The notes below the pieces were generated by a model. It saw only the letters and a program-made list of their open reading frames with translations. It was not told the origin of the DNA and searched no databases. Both the position numbers and the translations under genes were made by a program. Source: Mastacembelus armatus (lineage: Eukaryota > Chordata > Actinopteri > Synbranchiformes > Mastacembelidae). Taken from it: a DNA stretch of 64,000 bases. Each line of letters starts with the position of its first letter. Within the stretch, counting starts at the first letter, position 1. The stretch spans positions 18,256,173 to 18,320,172 of the forward strand of contig NC_046640.1 of assembly GCF_900324485.2 (NCBI RefSeq), written 5' to 3'. This document shows positions 20,267 to 31,772 of the stretch, one piece after another.

Positions 20267-22402
20267 AGAATCAAACATTAATGCTGATCCTCCCAGAGCC
20301 AATAGAAGAGTCTGATCAGTGATATTATAAACTATTGATTCATAAATTTATTGTATTTACTTTTCAAACCTTATGAAATGTGCAGTGTAATTGCAAATAG
20401 CAATACCTGCCATACCATGTATAGTAATATAAATCATGACTATTGGAAAACATATTCATTATAATTAGCTTTACAACAACTGATAATATAGAAACCATGG
20501 AACAAAAGAAGTAGCCACCAAGGATGTTATCTTTGTGTAAGCCACGTATACATTGTTTGTTTAAATCTAACTGTTTAACTGTCAGCACCTCATATATCAA
20601 ACTCTAACTTAAAATGTATCAGCATTGTTTATTCATGTATTTGTGCTCTTACTTTCTTATTTTAATTCAATGCAAGTAAAATTTGATTGTATTGAATTGA
20701 ATTAAATTATTAGCTGCATAAAATGAGTAGTGGCATCAGATAGGATTGTGCATAAAAACTTAAATGTACTGTGTCTGGTTTTCAGATTTGCATGAATGAC
20801 TTTTAATGGTCACTGCAGATGTTTGAACACAGAAACATACAGAGAAACAGAAGCTCAGGAACTGAAACCTTTATGCAAAAAACTGCAAATGTTTTATAAA
20901 AAACTGCATCCTCCATCTGAGATGTCATTTATATATTTATAGATTGTTTTTATTATTTTATAAAAGTTAAATCAAATATAAATATGAGAAGAACTTAAAA
21001 CAATGTAATAATTAAAGACACAGGATTCATCCTTGTCAGTTTGCAGTTGGTTTGAATTATGGAGCGATCTCAGTATGTTTCAGTATTTTTCATTTGCTGT
21101 GAAAAGTAATTTTACAGCCCAGCCATACCTCAGTGGTATGTTAATGGAGCTGCACTCCATGCTGATGATAAACATCTTTATTTTAAAAGTTTACTTTAGA
21201 TGTATTGAATCAAATGAACATATGCCTTATATTTAGTTTAGAAACATTTAAGAGAATGAGGATCGCGATTTTCTGTTTTTTCACTTTTCTACAAATCTCA
21301 GACTAAAACCAGCGAGTTTCTTGTTCCAACTGTAACATCTGCAAATGGTTTAGCTCTGTTGTCTGAAAACTACTAAAACAGTGTCAATGACTTCAGTTTG
21401 ACAGAGGGAGTGTTATTATGGGAAATATCACTGACTAGATCCCCCAGAATGTCTTCTCCCTTCTCCCTCCATGAAGAAAAACCAAAGGCCTCTTATTTAT
21501 TTGAAACATGGCGCTGAGCCCAGAGTCTTTGAACCAGATTGGAGTGACAGCTGAAGGTGACAGGTTGTTGTTTTCTACCAGACTGTTAGGGCAGTAATGA
21601 TGGTTGGTGGTGGGGCTTCTATTGGTGTGGACTGTGGATGTGTACAGTCATATCATGGGTACATCTTTCATAAATATCCATGCACAGTGTTCATCACAAA
21701 AACAGATATGAGACTCAATGACAAAGATGTTGTTTCTCCTTTTTTGAGCATATTTGATTAATTTTCACATTTATGAGAAAACTAGGAAATTGAAAAAAGA
21801 ATTCATAAGTTACAAATTCTATTGTCCATTTCATACACTTCATACTGTATTCTTTAGTTTAAAACTGCTTGGTTACTTAATAAGGTGCTGAAAGAGAAGA
21901 AATCTGAGAAGCAGACAATTTTATCCTTCAATAGCCCAGGAAGCGAAAGTTTTTCATCATTTGTTCATTCTGCTTTAATACAAAGTCCCAGACACAAGAA
22001 TAAACATCAGCTCCTTAAACATTCCAGATGTTGATGTAGAAATCTTGTTGACAGAGTGAGATGATGAGCAGCAACAGATGAAGCTGTAGTCACTGATCCA
22101 GCAGTTACATGTTTCTGTGTGATGTCAATACAAATGTCTAGTTCAGTCTGTCAGTTAAGCTCAATGAGCTGACTGGAGTTTGTGTCTTTATAGTGACAAA
22201 GCTGAGAGAAACTTTACACTCACTGCTCTCTAGTGTTAATAAAACAAACTGCAACATTATTCTTCACCTCCACTTTTTAACATATTTTACATGCAATTAA
22301 ATCTACATAATGTTACTAACATTTCACTTATACCTTTAGCATCACAGTTTACTGCCACATGATAAATGTATTAAGATAAATATAAAGAAGATGAATATTA
22401 TA
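20267..22402. other. Long V-free spacer, duplicated
   Basis: Over 2 kb without a V. Near copy at 35189-37300. The distal part (21725-22290) resembles the 5' flank of family V genes (4060-4490, 55330-55860). Short open frames exist in both copies but show no recognisable domain. I see no promoter, RNA gene or element ends. Confidence 0.55.
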
Positions 22403-22441
22403 GTTTTTTGTACAGCTGCTGAACCAGCTCCAGTCACTGTG
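22403..22441 (-). promoter_or_regulatory. Orphan RSS without a V
   Basis: Coding strand heptamer CACAGTG (22435-22441), 23-bp spacer that differs by one base from the family I spacer, nonamer ACAAAAAAC (22403-22411, one mismatch). The sequence where a V exon should end is unrelated (CATATAACACATGG). V18 starts its own RSS 96 bp further on. Confidence 0.8.
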
Positions 22442-22576
22442 ACTCATATAACACATGGAGTGTTGCCCTTGAGACTAAAGGACTGTGGCCCTGTGAGGTC
22501 ACTGTTGCATATTAGTCCAGTAAGACTGAGTCCTGTAGGTTTTTGTACAGCTGCTGAACCAACTCCAGTCACTGTG

Positions 22577-23022
22577 ACTCTCGAGCACAATAATAAACAG
22601 CAGAATCTTCAGTTTTCAGACTGTTTATCTGCAGATACAGCTGCTGTCTGTTGTTGTCTCTGGAGATGGTAAACCGGCCTTGGACTGAATGAGAGTAGTA
22701 AGTGCTGCCACCACCGCTGTTAATGTAAGCAACCCACTCCAGTCCTTTTCCAGGAGCCTGTCTGACCCAGTTCATTTCGTAGCTGCTGAATGTGAATCCA
22801 GAGGCTGTACAGGTCAATTTGTGGGATTCTCCAGGCCTTTTAACCACTGGTTCAGACTCTGTCAGAGTCTGACCATCAACACCTGTCAAGACAAACCAGA
22901 AAATAGTCAGTGTATGTAAGTTTGCACCTTCTTGAAAACAGATTGATTTCAAGCTTTGCAGATATTTTCTCACCTGCCCAGCAGATGGTTAAAAGCAGCA
23001 GTCCTGTCCTATAGTCCATCAT
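22577..23022 (-). CDS. IGHV: V18: IGHV segment, family I, intact
   Basis: Leader exon 22974-23022, V exon 22577-22882, consensus RSS 22538-22576. CDR1 [11 protein letters not shown]2 [14 protein letters not shown] instead of YSQSVQ, LQINSL in framework 3, end YYCARE. The promoter has a 6-bp insertion that creates a second tttgca motif just beside the octamer-like element at 23099-23106. Confidence 0.92.
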
Positions 23023-23558
23023 GTTAAACTGTGTGTCCACTGTTCTCTGTCGTCCTCTCTGCAGTCAGATAAGTAGAGGTGGAAGACATCTTTGCAAGTT
23101 TTGCATTGACTCCTCCTCTCTGGAGAATATCTACAGATATTTGGTGAAACTGGGTAAAATACTTCACTCATTCGTCATTAGTCAAATTACTCTAATCACC
23201 AACATACAGTCGTCTCTCTCTACTGAAAACTTGCTGTATTTTCATCTCATCATGTTACTATCCAGAGTTTTCACTGATCAAATGTTTTTCAGCTTCTTAC
23301 TCCTTCAGTCTTGGTTCATGTAATGTGTAGTTGGTACTTGGAAATATGATCCTGGTATTTTTGTTTTAATGTCTGTTAGGAGGTGAAAGGCTTTAGATAA
23401 TCGCTGTGATGGATCTAATATAATGATGAAAATAGTTATTACTCATGAATTTATGGTAAAATATCTATAAATGTGATGTGGATATATCAAAGTGATTTTA
23501 ATGGTGTTGACAAAATCCAGATGTGACTGAGGTCAAACTGCTGCTTGTGGTTTGTGGT
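23023..23558. other. Intergenic V18-V19
   Basis: From 23156 it repeats 841-1231 and 49748-50139. No gene. Confidence 0.55.
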
Positions 23559-23597
23559 GGTTTTTGTGCAACTGCTTCACTGTCTCCAGTCACTGTG

Positions 23598-24034
23598 TTG
23601 TCGAGCACAGAAGTAAACAGCAGAATCTTCTGTTGTCAGGCTCTTGACCTGGAGGTACTGGGTGCTGCTGGGAACATCTTCAGTCATGATGAAACGGCTT
23701 TGGAAGGAGCTGCCATAGCTAGCAGAGTTTGATCCAGTGTTCATCTTCCCAATCCACTCCAGAGCTTTCTCTGGCCTCTGTCTTATCCAGTGAATGTAGT
23801 AGTCTGTCATATCAAAGCCAGATATGACACAGGACATCTTCACTGTCTCTCCAGGTCTTTTTAGCTCTGAGGCAGACTGGTCCAGTCTGATCTCACTCCA
23901 AACTCCTGTAAATAACAAAATAATGATCATCATCCATCAAACTTATATTTACAAAAGAAATGTTTCACTTTGTTAAAGCATAAATCATTTTCTCACCATG
24001 AATAGTAACTAAAAAATAAACTCCATGAAATCAT
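23598..24034 (-). pseudogene. IGHV: V19: IGHV family III, V exon open, leader frameshifted
   Basis: V exon 23598-23905 is open and complete ([14 protein letters not shown]1 [11 protein letters not shown]2 [14 protein letters not shown]) with a consensus RSS at 23559-23597. The leader exon 23997-24034 is 38 nt where its twin V36 has 40: a TA dinucleotide is missing next to 24010-24011. Splicing to the V exon would be out of frame, and the second ATG runs into TAG within a few codons. Perfect octamer at 24156-24163. Otherwise nearly identical to V36. Confidence 0.8.
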
Positions 24035-24155
24035 GATTTCTGTTCTGTAATAGACTCTGCTGTTCAATTCTTCTAATCAGTGTTTTAGAATATACTGTAT
24101 GAAACGTTTCCAGTGACACATTTTGTGACAGCTGTGTGTTTATAAGGAAGAAATC

Positions 24156-24163
24156 ATTTGCAT
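24156..24163 (-). promoter_or_regulatory. Perfect octamer, V19 promoter
   Basis: ATTTGCAT on the + strand, with a TATAAA-like tttataag at about 24140; identical arrangement at V36 (50739-50746). Confidence 0.7.
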
Positions 24164-24769
24164 AGACTGCCCTCTACAGGTTTAGTAATAGAATGTGTAA
24201 CACACATCATTTCCATAAGTAGTTTACCTACAACTGTTGCCTGTGTTAACTTGACCACATTACAAAATGAAAACTGCAAACCATGTGTGTATTTATTTAT
24301 TGATTTGTACTTTGGAAGAGATAAAACTATTGTTAATTTATCTTTGTTAGATGTTTCTGTTTTCTACCTCATTGCAAGTAGGAAGGAAAAGTGGTTTCCC
24401 ATCTTCTCTATGCATCAGAATACACAAAGATAAAAGTGTGAAAATGTTTCATGTTGAAGACATTTTTTCTGAGTCTATTTTATTGTTGTGCAGGCTGCAG
24501 CAGAATTCAAAACATCTATATTAATATTTTTTATTAATATTTGAAATGTTTTACTGATGTCAGCTGCAGTGTAAGTCAAATGAAAACAGCATAAATACAT
24601 TCACATACTCACCTAGACTACTCTATCAGTAACAAAGGTTTTCTTCTACCTTTAAGTAATTTTTACAAATATTGTTTGTTACATTAGCACAGTATTTACC
24701 TTGTTAATGTTTTGTTGTTTTAACATTTAGAATATATGTGGTTATGTGTTTCAGTCACATGGGCTAGAG
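24164..24769. other. Intergenic V19-V20
   Basis: AT-rich, almost identical to 50747-51352. No gene. Confidence 0.6.
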
Positions 24770-24807
24770 GGTTTTTGCTCAGGTCTGTCAGTGTTTGTAT
24801 CACAGTG
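24770..24807 (-). promoter_or_regulatory. RSS of V20, 22-bp spacer
   Basis: Coding strand heptamer CACTGTG (24801-24807; differs from consensus at base 4), 22-bp spacer, nonamer GCAAAAACC (24770-24778). Confidence 0.75.
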
Positions 24808-25117
24808 ACACCACGTACACAGTAATAAACAGCTGTGTCCTCAGGCTGCAGATTCAGTCCTGTTAATGTCACAGAACTAATAGAAGTGTGTGTGTGGTAT
24901 TTGAACTTGTTCTTCAAAGCATCATTTTGATAAAAGTCTCCTCCACCCCATCGATTTAAAATCCACTCCATTGGTTTTCCTTCAGGCTGTCTGATCCAAC
25001 CTGTTGCATAGCTGCTATCAGTCAGAGAATAACCAGAGACCTGACAGGTGATGGTCAAAGACTGTCCAGGCTGCACAGCCTTTGAGTCTGGCTGGATGAG
25101 ATTGAGACTGTGAAAAC
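24808..25117 (-). pseudogene. IGHV: V20: IGHV family IV, V exon intact, leader exon lost
   Basis: V exon 24808-25117 is open: FHSLNLIQPDSKAVQPGQ, CDR1 GYSLTDSSYA, FR2 TGWIRQPEGKPMEWIL, CDR2 around WGGGDF, framework 3 LKNKFKYHTHTSISSVTLTG, YYCVRG. In its duplicate V37 the leader exon starts a few dozen bases upstream; here the similarity stops at about 25217 and the sequence switches to the spacer seen at 4478. Leader and promoter are gone. An in-frame ATG inside the former intron could give MMEIMLISVSTG joined to the V, but no promoter is visible for it. Confidence 0.78.
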
Positions 25118-25646
25118 CTGTGGAAACAGAAATCAACATTATCTCCATCATTCATCTGAATATTCAGTGTTTCTAATGTGTTTGTTAGTGTGAATCCACT
25201 GAAAGCTCCTCACAGGACAGTTCAGTCTGTCAGTTAAGCTCAGTGATTAACTGGGGATTGAGTCTTTATAGTGACAAAGGTGAGAAGAGCTTGACACTGA
25301 CTGTGTCCTAGTTTTATTATAACAAACTGCAGCGTTATTTTTTATTATTTCACTGCCACATTTTTATGTATTTTTTAGGCCATTAACTGCACAATCAAGT
25401 GGCCAGAATTCATCTCACAGCTTTAACATTTCACTTTTTCTAACCTGGACAATAACTTCATCAGTCCATTGTGGTGTCCTTGGCTGTTTTGTAAGGAAAA
25501 TGTATTATTTATATTTTTTAATCGTTATTGTTTTTGATTAATTGATTAATTTCCTACATTTCATTTTAAAAACATAAATTAACAATAAATACAAAATGTT
25601 TTATTCTCAGAGTTTGAGAGAAATTTTGGATTGGATTTGGAACTCA
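25118..25646. other. Recombination joint and spacer upstream of V20
   Basis: Remains of the family IV intron to about 25217, then a copy of 4478-4906. No gene. Confidence 0.6.
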
Positions 25647-25685
25647 GGTTTTTGTACAGCTGCTGAACCAACTCCAGTCACTTTG

Positions 25686-26134
25686 ACTGTCGAGCACAAT
25701 AATAAACAGCAGAATCTTCAGTTTTCAGACTGTTCATCTGCAGATACAGCTGCTGTCTGTTGTCGTCTCTGGAGATGGTAAACCGGCCTTGGCCTGACTG
25801 AGAGTAGGATTTGCTGCTACCACCGCCGTTGCTAATGTAAGCAATCCACTCCAGTCCTTTTCCAGGAGCCTGTTTGGCCTATGCCATATAATAGCTGCTG
25901 AAGTCAAATCCAGAGGCTGTACAGGTCAATTTGTGGGATTCTCCAGGCCTTTTAACCACTGGTCCAGATTCTGTCAGAGTCTGACCATCAACACCTGTCA
26001 AAACAAACCAGAAAATAGTCAGTTGATGTCAGTTTGCACCTTCTTGAAAACAGATTCATTTCAAGCTTTGCAGATATTTTCTCACCTGCCCAGCAGATGG
26101 TTAAAAGCAGCAGTCCTGTCCTATAGTCCATCAT
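25686..26134 (-). pseudogene. IGHV: V21: IGHV family I pseudogene (stop and damaged RSS)
   Basis: Leader exon 26086-26134 and V exon 25686-25994 keep family I structure (CDR1 [11 protein letters not shown]2 ISNGGGSS). The invariant FR2 Trp codon is replaced by TAG (+ strand 25879-25881), followed by AKQAPG instead of VRQAPG. The RSS 25647-25685 is also damaged: heptamer CAAAGTG breaks the essential CAC. Two independent defects suggest it has been inactive for some time. Confidence 0.9.
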
Positions 26135-26480
26135 GTTAAACTGTGTGTCCACTGTTCTCTGTCGTCCTCTCTGCAGTCAGATAAGTAGAGGTGGAAGACA
26201 TCTGAGTTTTGCATTGACTCCTCCTCTCAGGAAGGAGTGAACCAGACTGGTCATCATAGACCTTGTTTGATAAATTTAAAAAATATATGAATTTGAATTG
26301 AATTCGTGTAGTTGCCAAAGGTCGACTGTTATCTGGTGACAAAAGCACATCACAGACCTGAGACGTGATTTGTTGGAATTTCACTGAAATAAGGGGCTCC
26401 TCCTCTGGTGGCTTCATGTTACAGGTTTTCAGGCATTGAGGGGTTTTTGTTCAGGTCTACTGATGGTTTGTGTTATTGTG

Positions 26481-26910
26481 AGTCTCTGGCACAGTAATAC
26501 ACAGCAGTGTCTTCAGGCTGCATGTTCTGTCCGTTCAGAGTCACTGTCTTGCTGGAAGAGTCTAAGTCAATACTGAACTTGTTCTTTAGTGAATCTTTGT
26601 ATGCTGTGGTGCATCCAGCACATGCACTTCCAATCCACTCCAGTCCTTTCCCTGCAGGCTGTCTGATCCAAGCTGTTGCATAGCTGCTCACAGAATAAGA
26701 GACCTGACAGGTGATGGTCAGACGTTGACCTGGCTGCACAGTCACAGAGGCTGGCTGTGTCAGCTGTTCACATTTCACACCTGTTAAAAACAAAAAATAT
26801 ATTATGACAAATTATCAAGTGACACTGTAAAAATGAACAGTTTTCTATGTCAAATCTAGAGACTCACATGATCCAGCTGCCAACAGCAGCAGCAGAGCAA
26901 CAGGAAACAT
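26481..26910 (-). CDS. IGHV: V22: IGHV segment, family II, intact, Cys pair in CDR2
   Basis: Leader exon 26868-26910, V exon 26481-26780, class-2 RSS 26442-26480, octamer variant 26989-26996. CDR1 YSVSSYA. CDR2 reads [10 protein letters not shown]: two germline cysteines spaced CxxC in the loop, besides the two framework Cys. Framework 3 standard, end YYCARD. The odd CDR2 is shared only by the broken V45. Confidence 0.92.
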
Positions 26911-26996
26911 GTTTTCTAATGAAAGTGATGTGTGAACTACTCTGACAGTCTGACTGGAGGTTTTTATAGGTATGAGGAAGGTCACTGAGTTTGCAT

Positions 26997-28012
26997 AGAA
27001 TCAGACTCATAAGAGCTACAGTGTTGGTGTGATCAGATCTAATAATAGTTGGTTCATTGTTCAGTGAAAACATGGCTCGAAATCAGCTCTGCCTTAGATA
27101 TGAATGTTTCATTTCATTGCACATTAAACTGTAACATGTTGAAAAGGTCCCAGCATTTACTTCAACTGTTCCTGAAAACTATTTATTCCTAAGTTACTGT
27201 TATTACTTTTTAAAAACTTAAATACATCCTACTGTAATTAAAAACAATAAATATGATTGTTACTATTTTTAATGTTAATATTAACATGACTCCTGGATTA
27301 TTGGAACTTATTAAAATCAACACGAATAACAATGATAGATGCAAATAGAAACTAATTAACATTTTATTTTCAGTTATTTTGGGCACTAACTTGAATTTCT
27401 CTTTATTTGTTTTAAACAAAACTTATGACAGCAGACATGATTATATTAATATTGTTAAATAATTGTTGTGACTTTTTCATAAATGGTTAAAAATTCAGAT
27501 AAATGTAGATATAAAACGCAACTTAGAGAATCTGGAAGCAGGCACTAGTTCTTTTCTGCCAATGGAGCTTTAAGTTTTATTCAGCTATAGATACTTTTTT
27601 ATTGCATATTTTTACAGTATATAAGTGAAACTGTAGTGTTTAATATATTCATTGAGCCAGACGTGTTTTGTGAATTATATAATGTAGGTGAGTATCAGAT
27701 GAGACAGCAGGCTCTCTGAAGTGTTTCTAACAGCAGGATTAGTTGTTTCATTCATCTCACAAGAACAAATGTTCACAGAAGCTTTTGGTTATATTTGTAT
27801 ATAACAATTATATTCTTGGCTTTGTCTTTGTACAAGTTATTATTTTAAAAGTTATTATTGTTGTGTATTGTTGTTATTTCCTTCGGGACAGGCTTTATGA
27901 ATTTGTGTCATGTAGAGGAAAGTGTTTATTTATTAAAACAAAATGAAATAAAATAGAGGAAAAACATGACATCATTACTAGAACCCATCAGGCTACTGAG
28001 TAGACTGTTGTA
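26997..28012. other. Intergenic, triplicated block
   Basis: Matches 39793-40808 and, from 58215, the spacer before V44. No gene or RSS. Confidence 0.6.
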
Positions 28013-28051
28013 GGTTTTTGTACAGCTGCTGAACCAACTCCAGTCACTGTG

Positions 28052-28500
28052 ACTGTCGAGCACAATAATAAACAGCAGAATCTTCAGTTTTCAGACTGTT
28101 CATCTGCAGATACAGCTGCTGTCTGTTGTTGTCTCTGGAGATGGTAAACCGGCCTTGGACTGACTGAGAGTAGTATTTGCTGCTGCCACCACCGCTGCTA
28201 ATGGTTGCAACCCACTCCAGTCCTTTTCCAGGAGCCTGTCTGATCCAGCCCATCCAAGAGCCACCAAAATTAAATCCAGAGGCTGTACAGGTCAATGTGT
28301 GGGATTCTCCAGGCCTTTTAACCACTGGATCAGATTCTGTCAGAGTCTGACCATCAACACCTGTCAAGACAAACCAGAAAATAGTCAGTTGATGTAAGTT
28401 TGTACCTTCTTGAAAACAGATTGATTTCAAGCTTTGCAGATATTTTCTCACCTGCCCAGCAGATGGTTAAAAGCAGCAGTCCTGTCCTATAGTCCATCAT
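28052..28500 (-). CDS. IGHV: V23: IGHV segment, family I, intact
   Basis: Leader exon 28452-28500, V exon 28052-28360, consensus RSS 28013-28051. CDR1 GFNFGGSW with MGWIRQ, CDR2 ISSGGGSS, framework 3 [15 protein letters not shown], end YYCARQ. The GGSW CDR1 type is shared with V28, V32 and V46. Confidence 0.93.
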
Positions 28501-28637
28501 GTTAAACTGTGTGTCCACTGTTCTCTGTCGTCCTCTCTGCAGTCAGATAAGTAGAGGTGGAAGACATCTGAGTTTTGCATTGACTCCTCCTCTCAGGAGA
28601 ATATATTATCACAATATTAGACTTTTTCACTGACACA

Positions 28638-29125
28638 TACAGTGCATTCAGAAAGTATCTAGATCCCCTTCACTCTGTTCAATTTTATTATGTTGCAGCC
28701 TGATGCTACAGTCGTTTCATTTAATTTATTTTCTCATTATTCTGCACTCAGTATCACATAATGACACGTTGAAAAAGAAGTTTAGAAATGTCTCTAAAAT
28801 AATTTTTTTTAAAAAACTAAAATATCCCATTTAGCCTTTGCAACAACACATTAAACATGAGCTCAGCCTCCTCCCATTTCTACACCTTGATTGGAGTCCA
28901 TCTGTGGTAAATTAAATTGATTGGACATGATTTGGAAAGGCACACACTCGTCACATCTGACAATACATATCAGCGCATTTCTAAAATTCTGTTTTCACTT
29001 GTAATTATGAGATATTGAGTGTTTAATGAGGTTAATGAGGAAAATAAATAATTGTAGTATCAGGCTGCAACATAGCAAAATTGAAAAAAGTGAAGTGGGT
29101 CTGAATATGAATTGAATGCACTGTA
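28638..29125. mobile_element. Non-autonomous Tc1/mariner-like element (MITE), third copy
   Basis: Close relative of 5532-6017 at the equivalent place, just upstream of a family I leader; TA-flanked, mirrored ends, no transposase. The shared position indicates block duplication rather than a new insertion. Confidence 0.75.
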
Positions 29126-29271
29126 TGTTTAAAAACCACTTTTCTCTTTCTCAGTGAACTGGTCTGAAATCATTAGTGGTCTGAGGGCTCCTCCTCTGGT
29201 GGCTTCATGTTACAGGTTTTCAGGCACTGAGGGGTTTTTGTTCAGGTCTACTGATGGTTTGTGTTATTGTG

Positions 29272-29717
29272 AGTCTCTGGCACAGTAATAAACTGCTGTG
29301 TCCTCCGTCTTCAGACTGTTCATCTTTAGATAAAGTTTACTGCTGGAATCATCTGTGGAGATGGTGAATCTACCCTGGACTGACTGGGAGTAATAGATGG
29401 GACTACTGTATGTGCCTATATATGCAACCCACTCCAATCCTTTTCCAGGAGCCTGTCTGACCCATGCCATATAATAGCTGCTGAATGTGAATCCAGAGGC
29501 TGTACAGGTCAATGTGTGGGATTCTCCAGGCCTTTTAACCACTGGTTCAGATTCTGTCAGAGTCTGACCATCAACACCTGTCAAGACAAACCAGAAAATA
29601 GTTAGTTGATGTAAGTTCGCACCTTCTTGAAAACAGATTGATTTGAAGCTTTGCAGATATTTTCTCACCTGCCCAGCAGATGGTTAAAAGCAGCAGTCCT
29701 GTCCTATAGTCCATCAT
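29272..29717 (-). CDS. IGHV: V24: IGHV segment, family Ib, intact
   Basis: Leader exon 29669-29717, V exon 29272-29577, class-2 RSS 29233-29271. CDR1 [11 protein letters not shown]2 IGTYSSP. Framework 3 starts [18 protein letters not shown] replacing the usual R of SRDD. End YYCARD. Closest to V10. Confidence 0.92.
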
Positions 29718-30339
29718 GTTAAACTGTGTGTCCACTGTTCTCTGTCGTCCTCTCTGCAGTCAGATAAGTAGAGGTGGAAGACATCTGAGTTTTGCATTGA
29801 CTCCTCCTCACAGGAAGGAGTGAACCAGACTGGTCATCATAGACCTTATTTGATAAATTTAAAAAATATATGAATTTGAATTGAATTTGTGTAGTTGCCA
29901 AAGGTCGACTCTTATCTGGTGACAAAAGCACATCACAGACCTGAGACGTGATTGGAGGAATTTCACTGAAATAAAAGCAAAGAGATCTATTTTTATTTCC
30001 CTGACAGAAAATCTTAACTGAAAAAAACTGTTAATAGAATAATATAAATTAAAACTTTGCTCTTTAACTCATTGGAAGAGACAATGCAGTTGGTTTGAGT
30101 CATGAAGAAGTTTCAGTTTCTAACATATCAGTGAAGCTGACTAAAGAGAACTAAAGATGCTAATTTCTTTATGATTTACTGAATGTCATTATAGAAGAAT
30201 AATCTATTTTATATTGTTTACACATTTTCAGGTCACTTTACTTTTGCAACACTGTTTTCTGTGAACTATGATAAAATCATTAGTGGTCTGAGGGCTCCTC
30301 CTCTGGTGGCTTCATGTTACAGGTTTTCAGGCACTGAGG
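29718..30339. other. Intergenic V24-V25
   Basis: Near copy of 59445-60066 and related to 19111-19710. No gene. Confidence 0.55.
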
Positions 30340-30378
30340 GGTTTTTGTTCAGGTCTACTGATGGTTTGTGTTATTGTG

Positions 30379-30825
30379 AGTCTCTGGCACAGTAATACAC
30401 AGCAGTGTCTTCAGGCTGCATGTTCTGTCCGTTTAGAGTCACTGTGTTGCTGGAAGAGTCTACGTCAATACTGAACTTGTTCTTTAGTGAATCTTTGTAG
30501 TATGAATCACCAGTATATTTGCTTCCAATCCACTCCAGTCCTTTCCCTGCAGGCTGTCTGATCCAAGCTGTTCGGTAGCCACTCACAGAATAAGAGACCT
30601 GACAGGTGATGGTCAGACGTTGACCTGGCTGCACAGTCACTGAGGCTGGCTGTGTCAGCTGTTCACATTTCACACCTGTTAAAAACAAAACAAAAAAAAA
30701 AAGGTTAAATATTGAATCAGTGTAATAGCAGTGAAGAGTCAGTGAGCTGTGATCATACTGTCTGTGCCTCAGTGAGACTCACAGGATCCAGCAGCCAGCA
30801 GCAGCAGCAGAGCTACAGGGAACGT
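30379..30825 (-). pseudogene. IGHV: V25: IGHV family II, V exon open, start codon lost
   Basis: V exon 30379-30675 is complete (CDR1 YSVSGYR, CDR2 KYTGDS, FSIDVDSSSNTVTLNGQ, YYCARD) with class-2 RSS 30340-30378. The leader exon 30783-30825 has the normal 43-nt length, but its initiator is ACG (+ strand CGT 30823-30825) instead of ATG, and I see no replacement ATG nearby. Octamer variant at 30902-30909. Initiation at ACG is possible in principle but usually weak, so calling it a pseudogene is an inference. Confidence 0.75.
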
Positions 30826-30909
30826 GGTTGGTGTTGGTGATGGGAGCTTCTCTTCCTCTGCAGCAGACAGCAAGATATATGTGGGTCTCTGAGGAAGTCC
30901 AGTTTGCAT

Positions 30910-31112
30910 AGAGAAGGACACTGACAGTTGTAGAGGGAGGTTGGACTAATGTGTCAAATGTAGTCTTAGCTTTCATTTTTATCATGAATATTTATTAGAA
31001 TAATAGAGATATTTATTTGCTGATGACATAAATCTAGTTTATTTGAATGTGATTTGCATAAAGCATATTTTTAATTTGGGTTGACATTTTACACAGTGTT
31101 TCTATGCATTAC
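30910..31112. other. Spacer between V25 and relic V26
   Basis: Duplicate of 14398-14599. No gene. Confidence 0.5.
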
Positions 31113-31412
31113 AGGGGCTCTTGAACAAAATAATAAACAGCAGAATTTTCAGTTGTCAGAATGTTAATCTGCAGATAACGCTGCTGCCTACGGCTGTCGC
31201 TGGAGCCAGCAGACTGTTCTTGGACTGACCGAGAGTAGGAAGTGGTGATACTATCACTGCTGATGGTAGCAGCCCACTGCAGAATAGTGTCCAGTTTGAT
31301 CCACATGTTCCAGTTGTGGCCAGTGAGTGCTGAATATGTGCATATCAGAATATTGGATTTTTTTAGGTGTTTTAACCACTGATTAAGACTCTGTCAGGGT
31401 TTGAAGCTCAGA
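31113..31412 (-). pseudogene. V26: old IGHV relic, duplicate of V12
   Basis: Same degenerate V as V12 with a handful of substitutions: ELQTLTES, WNMWIKLDTILQWAATISSD, YSRSVQ, QRYLQINILTTENSAVYYF. Second Cys lost, no RSS. Confidence 0.75.
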
Positions 31413-31772
31413 GGACACAGAGATCTTTTTGGTGGTGGTACCGATTTTCAGATTTTTCAAATGAATAATGTTTATTAGATTAGCTGAGCTGATGGGCTTT
31501 CCACATGTTGGATATGTCATGTAGAAATGTTCAAATACAGTATATTTATACTTTAACACTTGTCTTTCAGAGTTAATAATAAACACACTAACTATCACAG
31601 TTAAATCATCTGGTGACTGATGACACTAAAAAACGGGAGTGTCAAACCAAAACTGTTGTTTGAATAATCTTCATACCTTGGTATGCTTGTGTCTGTGTGT
31701 GTTTATGGATATTGGCATAATGTCTTTAGTGAATATTATTCAAATTCATATATTTACAGTATTTCTGAGTCA
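31413..31772. other. Spacer between relics V26 and V27
   Basis: Duplicate of 14903-15260, no gene. Confidence 0.5.

Noticed and set aside
21033-21236. Frame MSVCSWFELWSDLSMFQ, also at 35971
   Set aside because: Conserved only because the spacer is duplicated; no domain, promoter or signal recognised.
21683-21704. CACAGTG followed by ACAAAAACA on the + strand, like an inverted RSS or D-segment signal
   Set aside because: The spacer is only 6 bp, not 12 or 23, and no D-like coding end adjoins it. Chance.
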